Below, piece by piece: positions 23,658 to 35,307 of a stretch of 64,000 nt of DNA. The notes under the pieces were generated by a model. That model searched no databases. It saw only the letters and a program-made list of their open reading frames with translations, and was not told the DNA's origin. Made by a program: the position numbers and the translations under genes. Numbering within the stretch: the stretch's first letter is position 1; each line of letters starts with the position of its first letter. The stretch comes from Quercus robur. Its lineage: Eukaryota; Streptophyta; Magnoliopsida; Fagales; Fagaceae. The DNA is taken from positions 48,997,343-49,061,342 of the forward strand of contig NC_065538.1 in NCBI RefSeq assembly GCF_932294415.1, written 5' to 3'.

Positions 23658-24085
23658 GGTGTTCATGGTGCGGTTCTGTGTGATTTTGGTTCATTTTTTA
23701 TCATTGCACTACATGGTGCAATTTGGCCATAGCCATCATTGAATTACACCTCAATTTTGCAGTCGCATGTACTGTGCGGTGTATCACTATGTGGTTTGAT
23801 TGGTTTGGGCTAAGACATTTTTCAAAATTTTGGCTTGGATTGGCCCAACCCATAGCTGGTTTTTCCTTTGTTTTGGGTTAATTTATAAAATGTTGAGCTA
23901 ATTTTTCTTTATTTTGGGCTGATTAAGAGTAGAACCACACATACCCATATATTAATATCATATGGGTATGTGTGGTGTGATTTTGTGTGGTTTTCTTAAC
24001 ATAGAATCGCATACCTTACTCCATTTATAGGCGATTTTGGTCAATTTAAATGCGATTATGTGCTTTGAGTGGTTTGGTTAACACC
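23658..24085 (+). repeat. Decayed hAT-like repeat
   Basis: It begins TAAGGGTGTTCATGGTGCGG, resembling the TAAGGG/TAGGGG termini of the three clear hAT-type elements here. The candidate right end (GGTTAACACC) matches only six bases, and no 8-bp duplication is visible. The interior repeats GTGCGGT and TGTGTGGTTTG words. Confidence 0.35.
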
Positions 24086-24238
24086 AGAGCCGGCTGAATG
24101 CTAGAGCAAAAAATGAAATCGCCTAAGGCCCCAAGTAAAAAAAAGGCCCCCAAATTTTAACCAATAGGGCTATTTATAATCAATAAATAAAATAATATTT
24201 TTTTACCAGATGAAAAACAAATAAAACAGAGAGAAAAA

Positions 24239-24398
24239 TGCAACATCCACAATATTTTTCACAATACTTTTATAACTAATGTTAAGTAGTAGGTTGTTAT
24301 TGATAGCAAAAAAATAATTATAGTGATATTTTCAAATAGAAAACAAAAAGCAACTTAAAACCTAGGATATGTTGTAAAAAATATTATGAATGTTGCAC
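24239..24398. repeat. Foldback repeat (TGCAACAT...)
   Basis: The left arm TGCAACATCCACAATATTT and right arm ending AATATTATGAATGTTGCA are inverted repeats about 160 bp apart. It lies inside a longer stretch (24090-24675) with CGGCTGAATG and AAGGCCCCCAAATT words typical of an interspersed plant repeat. Confidence 0.5.
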
Positions 24399-25131
24399 TT
24401 CTAAAAAAAAAAAAGAATAATAATAAGAGTTGAGTTAGTAAACTTTTACTAGTCCTCGTCTAAGTCTACTACTAACACCGCTTTTTTACTTACCACTATC
24501 AATCTGTTACATCAACAAATATGAAAAATTTTGTCAAACTTTTTCTGTTTATAAAATTTCTAAAAAAAGAAGAAAAAAAATTCTATGTAGTTCATATTAA
24601 TTAGTAGTAATTTTGCATCTAATACAAGATAATCAATTTTTACCTTAGACCCCCAAATGCATCAAGTGGCCCTTGGTTTACACCCCGTTTAAAACTCTAT
24701 ATATGAAGTATGACCAAAGGAAAAAGAAAAACCACTATTCAAAACAAGTGTGGTATAATGCTAAACCATGGGCTAGGTGATGCTAAATGTGCAATATTTA
24801 CCAATAGCACCATACCTGATGGATTAAGCAATCACACACCGCCCTTGACATAAGGTTACAGTATGTGATGACTAATGAGTACGCAGTAGCAAACAAGGCT
24901 CTCCTGCAGGCTGCAGTTATTGGTAGGCATGTTCATTTCGGACATACTGTTCTTACGTTAGGAAAACCCTATGGTTTGCAACAAACTCTCTCTCAATCAT
25001 ATATCTTCTCTGTTGCTACCAAAAGGCTCTTACTCTGCCACGTTGTCCTTGCAACACTGGATCTTTTATATACGTATAGCTAGGTTTATAATTCTAGCAT
25101 TCCAATAAATAGTTATGAATTCTTACTCTTT
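24399..25131. other. Intergenic, no gene recognised
   Basis: An open frame of 72 codons at 24865-25083 (plus) is the best-looking one, but I do not recognise it. It has no clear promoter or homologous motif, so it is not called as a gene. Confidence 0.4.
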
Positions 25132-25191
25132 AAGTCTTAACAAGTTACCGCTTTTCTGTCCGCAAAAAAAAAAAAAAAAGTCTTAACAAGT
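25132..25191 (+). mobile_element. Ultra-short retroposed insertion (32 bp) with 14-bp target duplication
   Basis: AAGTCTTAACAAGT occurs at 25132-25145 and 25178-25191. Between them are only 18 bases (TACCGCTTTTCTGTCCGC) followed by A residues. Target duplication plus an A tail indicates target-primed reverse transcription with extreme 5' truncation. Confidence 0.8.
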
Positions 25192-25499
25192 ACATTGCAG
25201 GCTTATCTTAATGTCAGTTTATTTCTCTACCTCAGAAATCTTGTGTCCTAATCCATGCACAAAGATAAAAGTAATGCTTTCAGTCTTTATGAGTTTCAAA
25301 ATTAGTATACAATTTTCTTTCTTTCTCAATTTTTTTACATTAAAATTCTCAAACAGACCTTAGACAACCAACTATGCACATGCACTATACCTTAGTGTCA
25401 CTCTCATACTTTACCGCAATCACACAGAACCATCATAATTCCTATACAATTAAACAAAGTTTAGATCATCTTCACCCTTTTAATTAGTACTATAGCCTA

Positions 25500-25845
25500 T
25501 GTTGGGACAAATTTAGACCCTAGGTTGATTTTACAACGGAATTAATCAACTTGTTAAATTAATCAGTTATGAATTTAGATTAATTTTCAGGTTAATTATC
25601 ATGGAGCAACAAGTAACATATAAGAAATAATAAACAAGCAAACAAATAACATCATATAGCTATGTAGGGAACCGATGAAAAAACCGCTCCGAGGGCTTAG
25701 CCACAAATCCCAAGGAAATAGATTCACTATATAGAATTGAAGATTTTACAATATAGAATAACCATATTCTAAATTATTACAACTTGTAGCGCTTACTAAT
25801 ATTACTCAACACAACTCTAAATCCTTGAACTCTTCTGTCTAGTTA
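25500..25845. repeat. Probable LTR fragment, interrupted by a hAT-like end
   Basis: It begins TGTTGGGACAAATTTAG and contains AACCGATGAAAAAACCGC and CACAAATCCCAAGG, words like those in copia LTR/leader regions. At 25846 a hAT-type terminus, TAAGGGTGTGCATGGG, interrupts it; the other terminus was not found. Orientation is uncertain. Confidence 0.4.
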
Positions 25846-26844
25846 AGGGTGTGCATGGGTCAAGTTGGATCTGGTTGAAAGATTTTTTTAATCCAACCTA
25901 TCATGATTGGGTTATTTCAGTGCAATTGTCTTCTCGAATAAGATCTCAACCCAAATCCGTTCTCAATCCAAGGAACAACATCCTATCAAAATATGGGTCA
26001 TTAGTTTAATTCAATAATATAAAAGACCTTTGCATTCTGCACAACCTATAAGATCACAATTTAAGTCCTATTGATTGACTGATACAATCCATTGAGTTTG
26101 TATTGACTAAAGTTATAGAATCACATTTGTAAAATTATAAACTTGATCCTAGAATATTTAAAAATGTCCAAATCTACCAACAAATATGACGAGAACTCAA
26201 ATTCTAAATAGTGGAACGTATCCAAAACACCCATGCATGTCTATTCCAGATGGGCGCATCGGTTTAAACTGGCAGTGTCGGGGTTTGGATTAGTGCCAGG
26301 TTCAATATGGATGAAACACTTTGAAATCTTGCCATTTTCTTGTGATAGCTGACTCGAGCATCAGTTTGGCTTGGTTTCCACGAAAAAACGATGACCATAT
26401 ATGGGCTTAAGAGTTATCAATCAAGGTCAGGTAACAATTGAAAATTCAATGATTTTTTACTAGCATATATGACAATTATTCATTACAATAACTAAATAAC
26501 TAGTGTATAACCCATGTATATGCATGGTATAATTAAAAAAAATTACAATTATACATATATTCAAATTATATTCTCTCTATCTTATTTTTTTTTATTTTAA
26601 TTTCTTTTGGATATACACATAAGTTTACTCTTCTTCTTCTTTTTTGTTTTTTTTTTTTTTTTTTTTGGGTTTTTGATGATTTATTTATATTAGACTATTC
26701 GTTTTTTGCACCTCATTAACTCACTAGCTAGAACAAAAATTTTAAAAAAAAATTTAAAAAAAAAAACTTAAATAGGACACGTGGCAAAAAATTAGACAAC
26801 AATTGGAATCTAATTTAGAACCTAATTGGATTTTCTCTCAACCT

Positions 26845-26895
<51 letters not shown>

Positions 26896-27022
26896 TAGCT
26901 TGTAACCCATGCTTAAGCACGGAAACATTGAACTATAATAGAAAAGAAAAAAATTGAATAATTGTGTCAATATTTTTGAGGTTATTAAATTATCAATATT
27001 ATTTTATTCTTGAAAAGTATTG

Positions 27023-27023
<1 letters not shown>
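25846..27023. repeat. Composite repeats, (TA)n at 26846-26891
   Basis: This starts with a hAT-like end (25846). Two copies of a family beginning ACTAG...TAACCCATG (at about 26498 and 26894) follow, with a 46-base TA tract at 26846-26891. No gene is supported. Confidence 0.5.

Positions 27024-27067
<44 letters not shown>
27024..27067 (+). repeat. (TAA)n microsatellite
   Basis: About 14 uninterrupted TAA units lie immediately upstream of the LTR element at 27097. Confidence 0.95.
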
Positions 27068-27068
<1 letters not shown>

Positions 27069-27096
27069 TTGTTGTTAATATTTGTATAACAAATAT

Positions 27097-27905
27097 TGTA
27101 GGGCCCTTGGGCCTAGAAGTTCATTATTTATCCATATATTAGGCCTATGGCCCAAGCCGAGAACAAAGATCTGCCCGAGGAGGAGAAGTCTTCGTAAGAG
27201 GAGATTACGCTGATAAATAAAAGGTGGGGTTTGGTCATAATAGCTCCGGAGAGTGTGCCGAGGATGAAAACGTCCACGGCCAGACTGGGCCAAGGTCCTG
27301 AAAGATGGTTTGACAGCAAGGATGACAACCTCGAAAATTCAGTTGGGACAGACAAGCATTGCAGAGATATAAGATAAGGAAGAGCCCCAAAATATCTGGG
27401 GAGAAAGCTGCTACCTCCGCATTAAATGCACTGCAGCTAACTCCCTGGCCGTATTAATGTAGAAGTGATACTTGAACAGTATATTTCAGCCTTACAGCTA
27501 CTACCTACTACATAAGGACTTATGGGAAGTGCTGATGGGACAAGTATTAGCACTAACCATCTAGCATACAGGTGGAAGGTGGAGATAAAAATGAGAGAGA
27601 GTATAAAAGAAGAAGGAGGAAACAAGATTAGGGGATTGAAAAAAAAAAAAAAGGAAGAAAAGGAGAGAAACAAAATATCATTCCAGAATCAAACTTGTAA
27701 TCGAACTTGTGAGTAATATAAAAGAACAGACCTTCTCGGACTTTGCCAATGACGATTTTTTCAACACAACCCTTTTTCTTTTCATTCTCTTATCATCTAA
27801 ATTCTTCCCAATGTTCGTTTGATTAACTAAAGCCCAATTTTCCAACACACTCTCTACAAATTCTTTATTTTTGGGCTTTTTGGGCCTAAGTCCACCCACT
27901 CTCCA
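27097..27905 (+). repeat. 5' LTR of the antisense-gene retroelement
   Basis: It starts TGTAGGGCCCTTGGGCC and stays closely similar to 31375 onward, including the TATA-like GAGTATAAAAGAAG at about 27599-27612. Its last part (after CCTAAGTCCACCCA, near 27898) does not match the 3' LTR end, so the LTR terminus and primer-binding site appear to be replaced or deleted. Confidence 0.85.
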
Positions 27906-28353
27906 CATACTCCCAAACAACAATGGTTTTCATTGCAACAAAAGATCCCAAATGGATGCTCATGAGCATCACTTAAAGCATTTGTAGGCATGTCCATGTT
28001 TATACGAAAGTGGCCTGCCTTTCAGGTCTTATAAAGTTGTTTTTAAGTAAGGCAGATTGTAACTTTAAAACCTATGTTCACGTCAAAATGTTGTGCAAGT
28101 TTTTCAAGTTAGAATTAGGCATGGCTGAGGTGATTAACTTGGCAGATTTAATCTGTTTTAATACTGATCATATTTTTATGTAAGATATGTGTTGTTACTT
28201 AAATGGATTGGTCACTCAAGACATGTCCCATCACAACAAGCAAAGTTTAAAGTAAGGGCAATATAAAAACCAAAATCATAAGAAGAAAATCTGCAACTTC
28301 CATTAAGTTTAGGCCTCTAACAAAGGCAGCTAAATAACAAGAAAAAGATACAA
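27906..28353. other. Non-coding spacer within the retroelement
   Basis: No motif of gag or pol is visible. The stretch separates the 5' LTR from the 3' end of the antisense gene. The minus-strand frame overlapping 28247-28492 is a shadow of the antisense gene's last exon. Confidence 0.5.
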
Positions 28354-30825
28354 CTACTTTTTCATCTTTATTACAAGTTTTTCCTTTGCATCTTTGGGAG
28401 GCTGGGTATCCGTTGCTGTGGGAGGGTACTTGGGCCTTATCCTTTGGGTCCACTTTTGGGGGTATGGCAAAAGTTACCAACACTAGCTCCATGCTTTGGG
28501 AAGTTTCTTTTTCTTTGAGGAGATCCCTTGGAACAGTTGGAGCTCAGTCAGCGCCTTGGACTGTGCCTTCGTTGACATCCCCAGCTCTGGTAGTGTCCTG
28601 GGCCTGCTCCCCACCCTCAGAAGAAGTATTAGTTGCAGGAGGGGCTTTGGGTGGACTTCCTTGAGCTTCACCTACTTCCGAGGGTACTGGGTCAGCCTTG
28701 GAATTCGAAGAGCTCGTAAGGCATATGGCTGGCGAGTAGTAGACACTTCCTGCCTTCCTAAGAACGGAAGAGGCCTCAACCCCAACCTGGTTGAGGGCTT
28801 TGTCCCATGTCAGGGCGCAATAAGTTCTGCATACATTAAGGACTTCAGTCCTAAGGGCGTCCTCGGTCTCGGCCACACCAACATCATAGCCATGCTGCTC
28901 TGCTTCATCTTTGGCTTTCTTTGCCTCCTCTCGGGCCTTCTCGGTGAGAACTTTGGCTTTCTCGACCTCCTCCAATTTCCTTTTTAGTGCAGCAATCTAA
29001 GTCCCGGAGGTGGCCAAGTTGTCCTCAGCAATACACAGCAACAGCCTTTGGTTTTTAGCTTGCTTTTCAACATTCTCTAAGGCCACCATTGCATACTTCC
29101 TTTCTTTCTCCTCCTCATGCAGCTTCTTCTTGAGCTCCTAGTTACTCTTCTCAGCCACACTAAAAGCCTCCATAGCAACGTTACGCCTCCCTTCCTCCTC
29201 CTTCATATGTCAATGGTAGGAGTTAGCTATCTCCTCAGCCCGAAATAAGGCTTGAACAGCCTGCCAAAGAAAGAAACAAGAGTTAGAAGGGGAAAGTGAA
29301 GAGAATAAGTTAGAAAGAAGGAAGAGGGACATACCATAGCAAGATATCTTCTGAGACTGAGGAAAACCTCATGTCTCCTTATATCACGTAGCCTGGCCAT
29401 GTCCTCAGGAAGCAGCAAGGCTTGTTCCACTACGTCGGCCACGTAACCGGCTACTCCTCCTTGAAAGTCGCGAATAGAGGCGTTAGCGAGGAATTTTCCC
29501 CATTCAGCATTGGGGTAGGGAGCCAGGCTGGAGGCCTAACTTGGGGATCGCTCCTCTTCTCGGCACCCCTTTCGGTGTCCTTCTGCCCCGTTCTGGCTTG
29601 TTTTGATGCCTTTTGAACATCGTCCTCACAAGGGGGAAGAGTTTGCCCTGCTCCTATCACCTTTTTCCCTTCCGGCTCCCTCTTCCTCTTCAGGTCGACT
29701 GCCTGGGAGGGCAGAGCAGGTGGAGGGGTGGGAGGTTTGGTGTGTGCTGCCTTCCCAGGTGCATCCTTCCCAAGTTGGGACTCTATCAAGTCCAGCAAAC
29801 TAGACTTAGGTCTGTGTTGTATCCCCATTTCGTTGATTATTGGTGAAAATGGGGGACCGAGATCAGGGTGTGAGATCTCCGGGGATAGGGCTTAGCTGAA
29901 AACTTCGAAATCATCCTCAGAGTCAGCTACTTATAACACTTCTTCTTCTTCTATGTTGGCAAGGCAAGACGAAGTGGTTGTTCCGACCGTTCGTTGTTGT
30001 GACGAGACTCCTGCCTTAGGAATACCTTCAAGGATAGGAGTTGTGATCTCTATGCCCTCTACTTTTGGACCAAGAAGAAGGAAACCTAGCGCAGCTACGC
30101 TTATCCTAGGATCAAGTGAGTCGCTCGTAACTGGCTATCCAAATTCACAAACACCTCGACCTTAAAGATTTTGTCTAGGCTATCCTTGTTGACCAGGTTG
30201 AAATTCGATTCAGTAGCGCGTCTGTCTGCAAATCCATCAGGGAAATAAAATTTTATCAGATATGAAAATACAACAAATCAAAAAAAGGACTTATAAATGA
30301 GTACCCTAGACCTAGTACCCCACCTGGTTCTCCCTCTCTTGTCGGGCAAGGGAGACCATCACTCCACTCCCCTGACAAGATCAGGAAGTCTTTGTTCAGC
30401 CCCTTGTTGGATTCGGGGAGGCATTGAATGAGCCTAACCTCGGGATACCTTGATTTCAAGTAGTATCCCTGCCCCTTTAGACGGTGAAAGTTATAGACCT
30501 AATTGACATCGTGATGGGTTAGACCTAAACCCATTTTTTCGTTGAGGGCATCCACGGAGCCTAAGATCCTAAACATATTAGGAGCACACTGAGTGGGAGC
30601 CAACCTATGAGCTCTAAGGTAGTCTCTAGTGACTCCACCCATGGGAATTTTCATCCCTCCTTCTATGAAGGCAATTATCGGGATTACTACCTCCCCGGCT
30701 TGCCTATCCTCGTGCCATTGACCCTCATCACAGTACCTAATTCCTACTCTTGGAGGGATCCTATAACGAGCCCTAAAGCTTTCTATCCCCTCCTAGGAAT
30801 CTACTAAGCTCTTAAATCTACCCAT
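28354..30825 (-). pseudogene. Antisense accessory gene of the retroelement (coiled-coil protein), multi-exon, decayed
   Basis: Starting at ATG 30825 (MGRFKSLVDS), exon 1 runs to 30305 and includes EGQWHEDRQAGEVVIP, FIEGGMKIPMGGVTRDYLRA and LSGEWSDGLPCPTREGEPG. Introns with GT/AG edges lie at 30304-30226 and 29334-29261. The middle exon is Pro/Lys/Glu-rich (KRKREPEGKKV). The last exon is a long heptad-like Lys/Glu/Ala coiled coil (EEVEKAKVLTEKAREEAKK), then an acidic Ser/Pro-rich tail ending at 28354 (KEKLVIKMKK). At least six in-frame stops are present (for example after LVDS, after HHDVN, after EEIANSYH). I recall closely similar unnamed proteins repeated in oak genomes; function is unknown. 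A TATA box lies upstream at 31089-31097. Confidence 0.7.
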
Positions 30826-31088
30826 TTCTAGAAAAGGCTGGGAAAACTAAAGAGATTAAGAAAGGAAATTAGAACCGAGGAGAAAAAGAAAGAACGTGAA
30901 GAAAAGAGGAATGTGTAGAAAATTAAAGAGTAAAAGTTCAAGAAGACTTACGAAAAGAATAAAGGTGTCCTCAGACGGGTCTTTAGTATTTGTAAGGGCT
31001 CAGGTGAGTTGAAAAGGTGTGCAGGTTCAAGGTATGAGCACTAGAACGAAATGAATGCTAAAGTGAGAAAAGAAATTGATTTAATAGA

Positions 31089-31097
31089 TATTTATAC
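31089..31097 (-). promoter_or_regulatory. TATA box of the antisense gene (candidate)
   Basis: On the minus strand GGTATAAATATC lies about 265 bases upstream of the ATG at 30825, followed by a pyrimidine-rich leader. This is a plausible plant core promoter inside the retroelement but outside the LTRs. No transcript evidence is available here. Confidence 0.5.
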
Positions 31098-31374
31098 CAA
31101 GGAAAGAGCGGAGAGCGGGAAAGTTCCTGCTCAATTCCTAACGAAGCCCTCAACCTTATGATTCGCATCATGCCATAGAACGTGGGGGACAAAGAGCCGC
31201 CAGAATTTAATAAGGACACGCCTTGAATGCTGTAGCGTCAGGAGCGTGTCTTGGGCAGACAAAAGGGTATCTTCATAAGTAGAGGAAGGGCAAAAAAGGC
31301 ACAAAGCTAATTTAGGGACATCGAAATCCTCCTTTCTTCCCAAGGAGCCAGAAAAGGGAATCTCAAGGGACTAT

Positions 31375-32200
31375 TGTAGGGCCCTTGGGCCCAAAAGTTC
31401 ATTATTTATCCATATATTGGGCCTGTGGCCCAAGCCGAAAACAAGGATCTGCCCGAGGAGGAGAAGTCTTCATTAGAGGAGATTACGCTGATAAATAAAA
31501 GGTGGGGTTTGGTCATAATAGCTCCAAAGAGTGTGCCAAGGATGAAAACGTCCTTGGCCAGATTGGGCCGAGGTCCTAGAAGACGGTTTGACAACAAGGA
31601 TGACAACCCCGGAAATTCAATTGGGGCGGACAAGCATTGCAGAGGTATAAGATAAGAAAGAGCCCCAAAATATTTGGGGAGAAAGCTGCTACCTCTACAT
31701 TAAATGCACTGCAGTTAATTCCCTGACCGCATTAATATAGAAGTGATACCTGAACAGTGTATTTTAGCATTACAACTACTACATGAGGACTTATGGGAAG
31801 TGCTGATGGGACAAATATTAGCACTAACCATCTAGCATATAGGTGGAAGGTAGAGATGAAAATGAGGGAGAGTATAAAAGAAAAGGAAGGAAACGAGATT
31901 AGGGGATCGAAAAAAAAAGGGGAAGAAAAGGAGAGAAACAAAATAGCATTCTAGAATCAAACTTGTAATCGGACTTGTGAGTAATATAAAAGAACAGACC
32001 TCCTCGGACTTTGACGATGACGATTTTTCAACACAACCCTTTTTCTTTTTATTCTCTTATCATCTGAATCCTTCCCAGTGTTCGTTTGATTAACTAAACC
32101 CCAATTTTCCAACCCACTCTCTACAAATTCTTTGTTTTTGGGCTTTTTGGACCTAAGTCCATCCACATAGTGGACTAGGAACTCAAATCTAGTCCTTACA
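31375..32200 (+). repeat. 3' LTR of the antisense-gene retroelement, 826 bp
   Basis: It starts TGTAGGGCCC and ends CTAGTCCTTACA, so the ends form a short inverted repeat (TGTAGG / CCTTACA). It is followed by AATAT, the target duplication. A purine-rich stretch (GAAAAGGGAATC, AAGGGA) precedes it. Confidence 0.9.
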
Positions 32201-32512
32201 AATATAATACTTAATTTATATTGCATTTTGGGCATCCTAATTGCTAGGCTAGTCATGAAGATTGCATGGTGTAGAGTGGTTATCCAAAGGTCATTTATTT
32301 TCAATCTTCTACTACTATACAGATCTATGTATACAAAAATAAAAGAAACCCAAATTCACTACCAACTAATCTATTGATTCCAAAATAAAAGACACACACA
32401 ACAAATCAAAGCCAATGGATCTTACTCCATAGACTTTTTCACTCCAAGAAAAATTAGGAACAATGTACTTCCTTTGCTTCTTTTACTCATTTTCGGGTTT
32501 GTCTCTTGAGTC

Positions 32513-32524
32513 TCAAATAAAAAT

Positions 32525-32564
<40 letters not shown>

Positions 32565-32594
32565 TGCGCGCTAAAACTATCAAATAAAAATGTT
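32513..32594 (-). mobile_element. Ultra-short retroposed insertion with 15-bp target duplication
   Basis: TCAAATAAAAATGTT occurs at 32513-32527 and 32580-32594. The insert read on the minus strand is 16 bases (TAGTTTTAGCGCGCAC) followed by about 36 A residues. It has the same architecture as 25132-25191. Confidence 0.8.
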
Positions 32595-33467
32595 AATGCA
32601 ATAGAGAATGTGAATAAACACATCTTTTAACAATGGAATTGCTCTAGAGATGCAACATTAACTCTGACGAATTGCAAATTGAGTCAAATTCTTAGCTGCA
32701 ACATTAATAGATTAGTAGCGCAGTAGATATCCCAAGTATGTAAGGAACATATAAGGACTTTTATCTCAGCAAAAATATGTCCACAACATAATTTAGGAGA
32801 AGAGAAAATTGCTTTAAGAAGTTCATATACAATGCCTTCCAATTATATCAAAAAAGTCAATCTTAAAAGCAGCACAAACATGAAGTACCTATATACATCT
32901 TTTGGTCTAGGAAAAAAGAGGGTAGGTTTTTAATTCCTAATGGACAAGAACTCTGACCCAACACAGGAAACATTCTCACACCTCTCTTCTTGCTGCTCCT
33001 GAGTTTGAAGTTCACGCTTATTTCCTATTTGCAAACACTAATTTTTCTTGAAAATACAACCACTTCAAAGTTCAAACTATCAAACTATTCCATCCGAGAG
33101 TATGTACAAAATTAAGATATTGATGTTAATAGCCATCAAAAGCCAGTAATACCACTAATGATTCCAACTTCATTATTAAAATACTTTTCACTTCAACATT
33201 AAATCGAGCCAAGGTTTGAATATCCTACGCACATGCTATGCAACGGGAATATAATACCCAATACCACTTAATCGCAAACATTAAAGTGATGTGTACATAC
33301 AAACTGATAGATGTCATTAAAAAAAATAAAAAAATAAAAAATAAAAAGAGAAAAAGATTGCAGAGAAAAAGTAAACCTTGGAAGAGAACTCAAACTCTGT
33401 AACTAGTGAAGAATGATATTTAGAATAGGTTGAATTGAAAATTGTTTGTGAGAGAAAGAATTGGTTA

Positions 33468-33512
<45 letters not shown>

Positions 33513-33937
33513 ATTATAGATGATATATAAAGGGAATCGACCTAAACTTTCTCTTCTTTCAAGATCATATAGTCATAAATACTATATTGAGATTGAAAAT
33601 ATTGTATTGAGATTGGTAAATATTATTATTGAGGCCATAATGCTTATCCGCAAGTCCAAGACAAATCAAGTGATTAATTCAGAATGGACATTGGAATTTT
33701 TGGCACCAACAAATAATTTAAGACACATGGCACAAAATTAGATCTCAATTCAAATCCAATTTAGAATCTAATTGAATTTTTTCTTTGCTTTAACTATTAA
33801 TATATATATAGGTATAGATATAGATTCCTTAAACTTCAAGTCAGTTTCTTTTTCTTTTTCTTTTTTCTTGATGTGATAACCTTTTGGCAATATAGGTAGA
33901 AATGTACCGGATTGAATATAAATGAAATAAAAAAAAT
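32595..33937. other. Non-coding, (TA)n at 33472-33508
   Basis: No gene is supported. The segment 33715-33830 (ACACATGGCACAAAATTAG...) resembles part of the repeat at 26778-26840. A (TG)/(TA) microsatellite lies at 33470-33508. Confidence 0.5.
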
Positions 33938-35016
33938 GCTAAAATGCAAATTGTAGGGACTCAATTTGTAACGACCCCAAAATGATGTTGGGTTCGCACG
34001 TTAAGGGCCCAAACAATATAATTTGTAGAGCGTGGGCTTGAAGGGCTAGGCCTTGGTCACCGAACGGTGGTTAGTCATGGTACTCATACAGAAATGAGCC
34101 ATGTTCGCCCAAGAAGCCTTTCTCCTCGACATGGCCTGGGAGGCTCTAATTCTTGGCCTTTTTTCCCAGCCTCTTTTTCTGGACTGCTTACTTCTCCTTT
34201 TATATTAACCTTTACCCCTCCTCCAACGTCCACGTGTAGGTTCAACTTTCCAGGGTTGATACTTGTCCCATTAGCCCATACCCAAAGTGGTTGGGGGTGG
34301 TTGTAAAAGCTGAAAAGCATTACTCTGTCTGGCGCAGAGTATTTAATTGCAGTAATGGTAGCCTTTCCTTTGTCATTTGTCGCCATATTGTCCAGGGGTC
34401 CTTTCTCTATCAACGCGAATGTGTTCGGTTCTTCCCAAAACTGTTCCTATGCCGTTCTTGCCCTTTCTTTTAGGAGTGCCTTGAGGATGCCGAGGACAGA
34501 GTCATCCTCGTCTATGTCTCAAGGCTATTTGGACTTTCATTATAGGTCCCCGGCTATATCCCTCCTCGGCTCGAGTTTTGGGCCCTAATGTAAAGTGGGC
34601 CAGGGTCACAAATTCTCTGGCTCCACACAAATTAAATCCTTGAAGTTTGAATGAAATTAATTTTGGTCATCTAATTAATTTTACTTTCGTTCAATTAAAT
34701 TCTCTAAATTTTAAATTTATTCAATTCAAGCCTCTCGTCCAATTTTATTAAAAAATTGCCATTAAAAAAATATTTCTTACATAAAAATAATCTATAAAAT
34801 TAATAAAAATATTTTATAGATATTTTTGTTAGAATTTTTTAAAAAAACTTTTCATTAGTTAATTGAATACTTAATAATAGCTTTTTTTTAATGAAATTTG
34901 ACTAAAAGACTAAATTGAATAAATTTGTAACTTACATAATTTAATTGAACGAAAGAAAAGTTAAAAAATTGAAATAAATTTCAGTTAAACTTAAAGGGTA
35001 TAATTTTCATTTTAGC
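33938..35016. mobile_element. Foldback MITE with a solo LTR inserted in its left arm
   Basis: Left end GCTAAAATGCAAAT and right end ATTTTCATTTTAGC are inverted. The arms continue on the inner side of the LTR insertion (TTGAAGTTTGAATG against the complement of CAGTTAAACTTAAA) and again at CTTTCGTTCAATTAAAT / ATTTAATTGAACGAAAG. The arms total about 190 bp each once the solo LTR is discounted. The interior is AT-rich without ORF. Confidence 0.7.
33952..34627 (+). repeat. Solo LTR, 676 bp, with 5-bp target duplication
   Basis: It begins TGTAGGGACTC, ends TCTGGCTCCACA, and is flanked by CAAAT on both sides (33947-33951 and 34628-34632). It has a TATA-like CTTTTATATTAACC at about 34196-34209. No internal retroelement sequence accompanies it, as expected after unequal recombination between two LTRs. 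Open frames within it are incidental. Confidence 0.85.
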
Positions 35017-35266
35017 CAACAAAATATGTACCCATTCATTTAGTTCAAGTTTTTTTTTTTTTTTAATTAAAAAGGTTTTGAAAATTTTGCAACACAAATA
35101 ATAAATAGAACTTCGTACATTATGAATTTGAATGAAAAATTAATAATTGAAAAGAACGACTATAGATATTATATTGTTTCATTTATTATATTCCAAACTA
35201 TAATTATATTATTTTTATATAATTTTATAAGATAATAGAAAAAAAAAATAACTAATAAATCGTGTG

Positions 35267-35307
<41 letters not shown>

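Larger units (their letters stand above)
27097..32200 (+). mobile_element. LTR retroelement without gag-pol, carrying an antisense gene (5.1 kb)
   Basis: Two copies of a roughly 0.8-kb LTR (TGTAGGGCCC...) lie in direct orientation at the ends. They are flanked by a perfect 5-bp duplication AATAT (27092-27096 and 32201-32205). No gag, protease, reverse transcriptase or integrase motif was found between them. The only coding signal is a spliced gene on the minus strand (28354-30825). Orientation is taken as plus from a GAGTATAAAAGAAG TATA-like motif in each LTR and a purine-rich tract before the 3' LTR. Tat-lineage Gypsy elements are known to carry additional ORFs, some antisense, between pol and the 3' LTR, so this may be a deletion derivative of such an element. 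That assignment is inference. Confidence 0.8.

Noticed and set aside
23658..24085. A complete hAT element
   Set aside because: Only the left end looks right; the right end matches six bases and there is no 8-bp duplication, so it is listed only as a decayed repeat.
24865..25083. 72-codon open frame
   Set aside because: No motif recognised, no promoter or splice context, flanked by repeats; length is within chance for this size of window.
29422..29846. Several plus-strand frames of 64-77 codons
   Set aside because: They are shadows of the minus-strand antisense gene, whose GC-rich exons leave the complementary strand open.
34067..34588. Overlapping frames of 60-109 codons on both strands
   Set aside because: They lie within the solo LTR at 33952-34627 and reflect its composition, not a gene.
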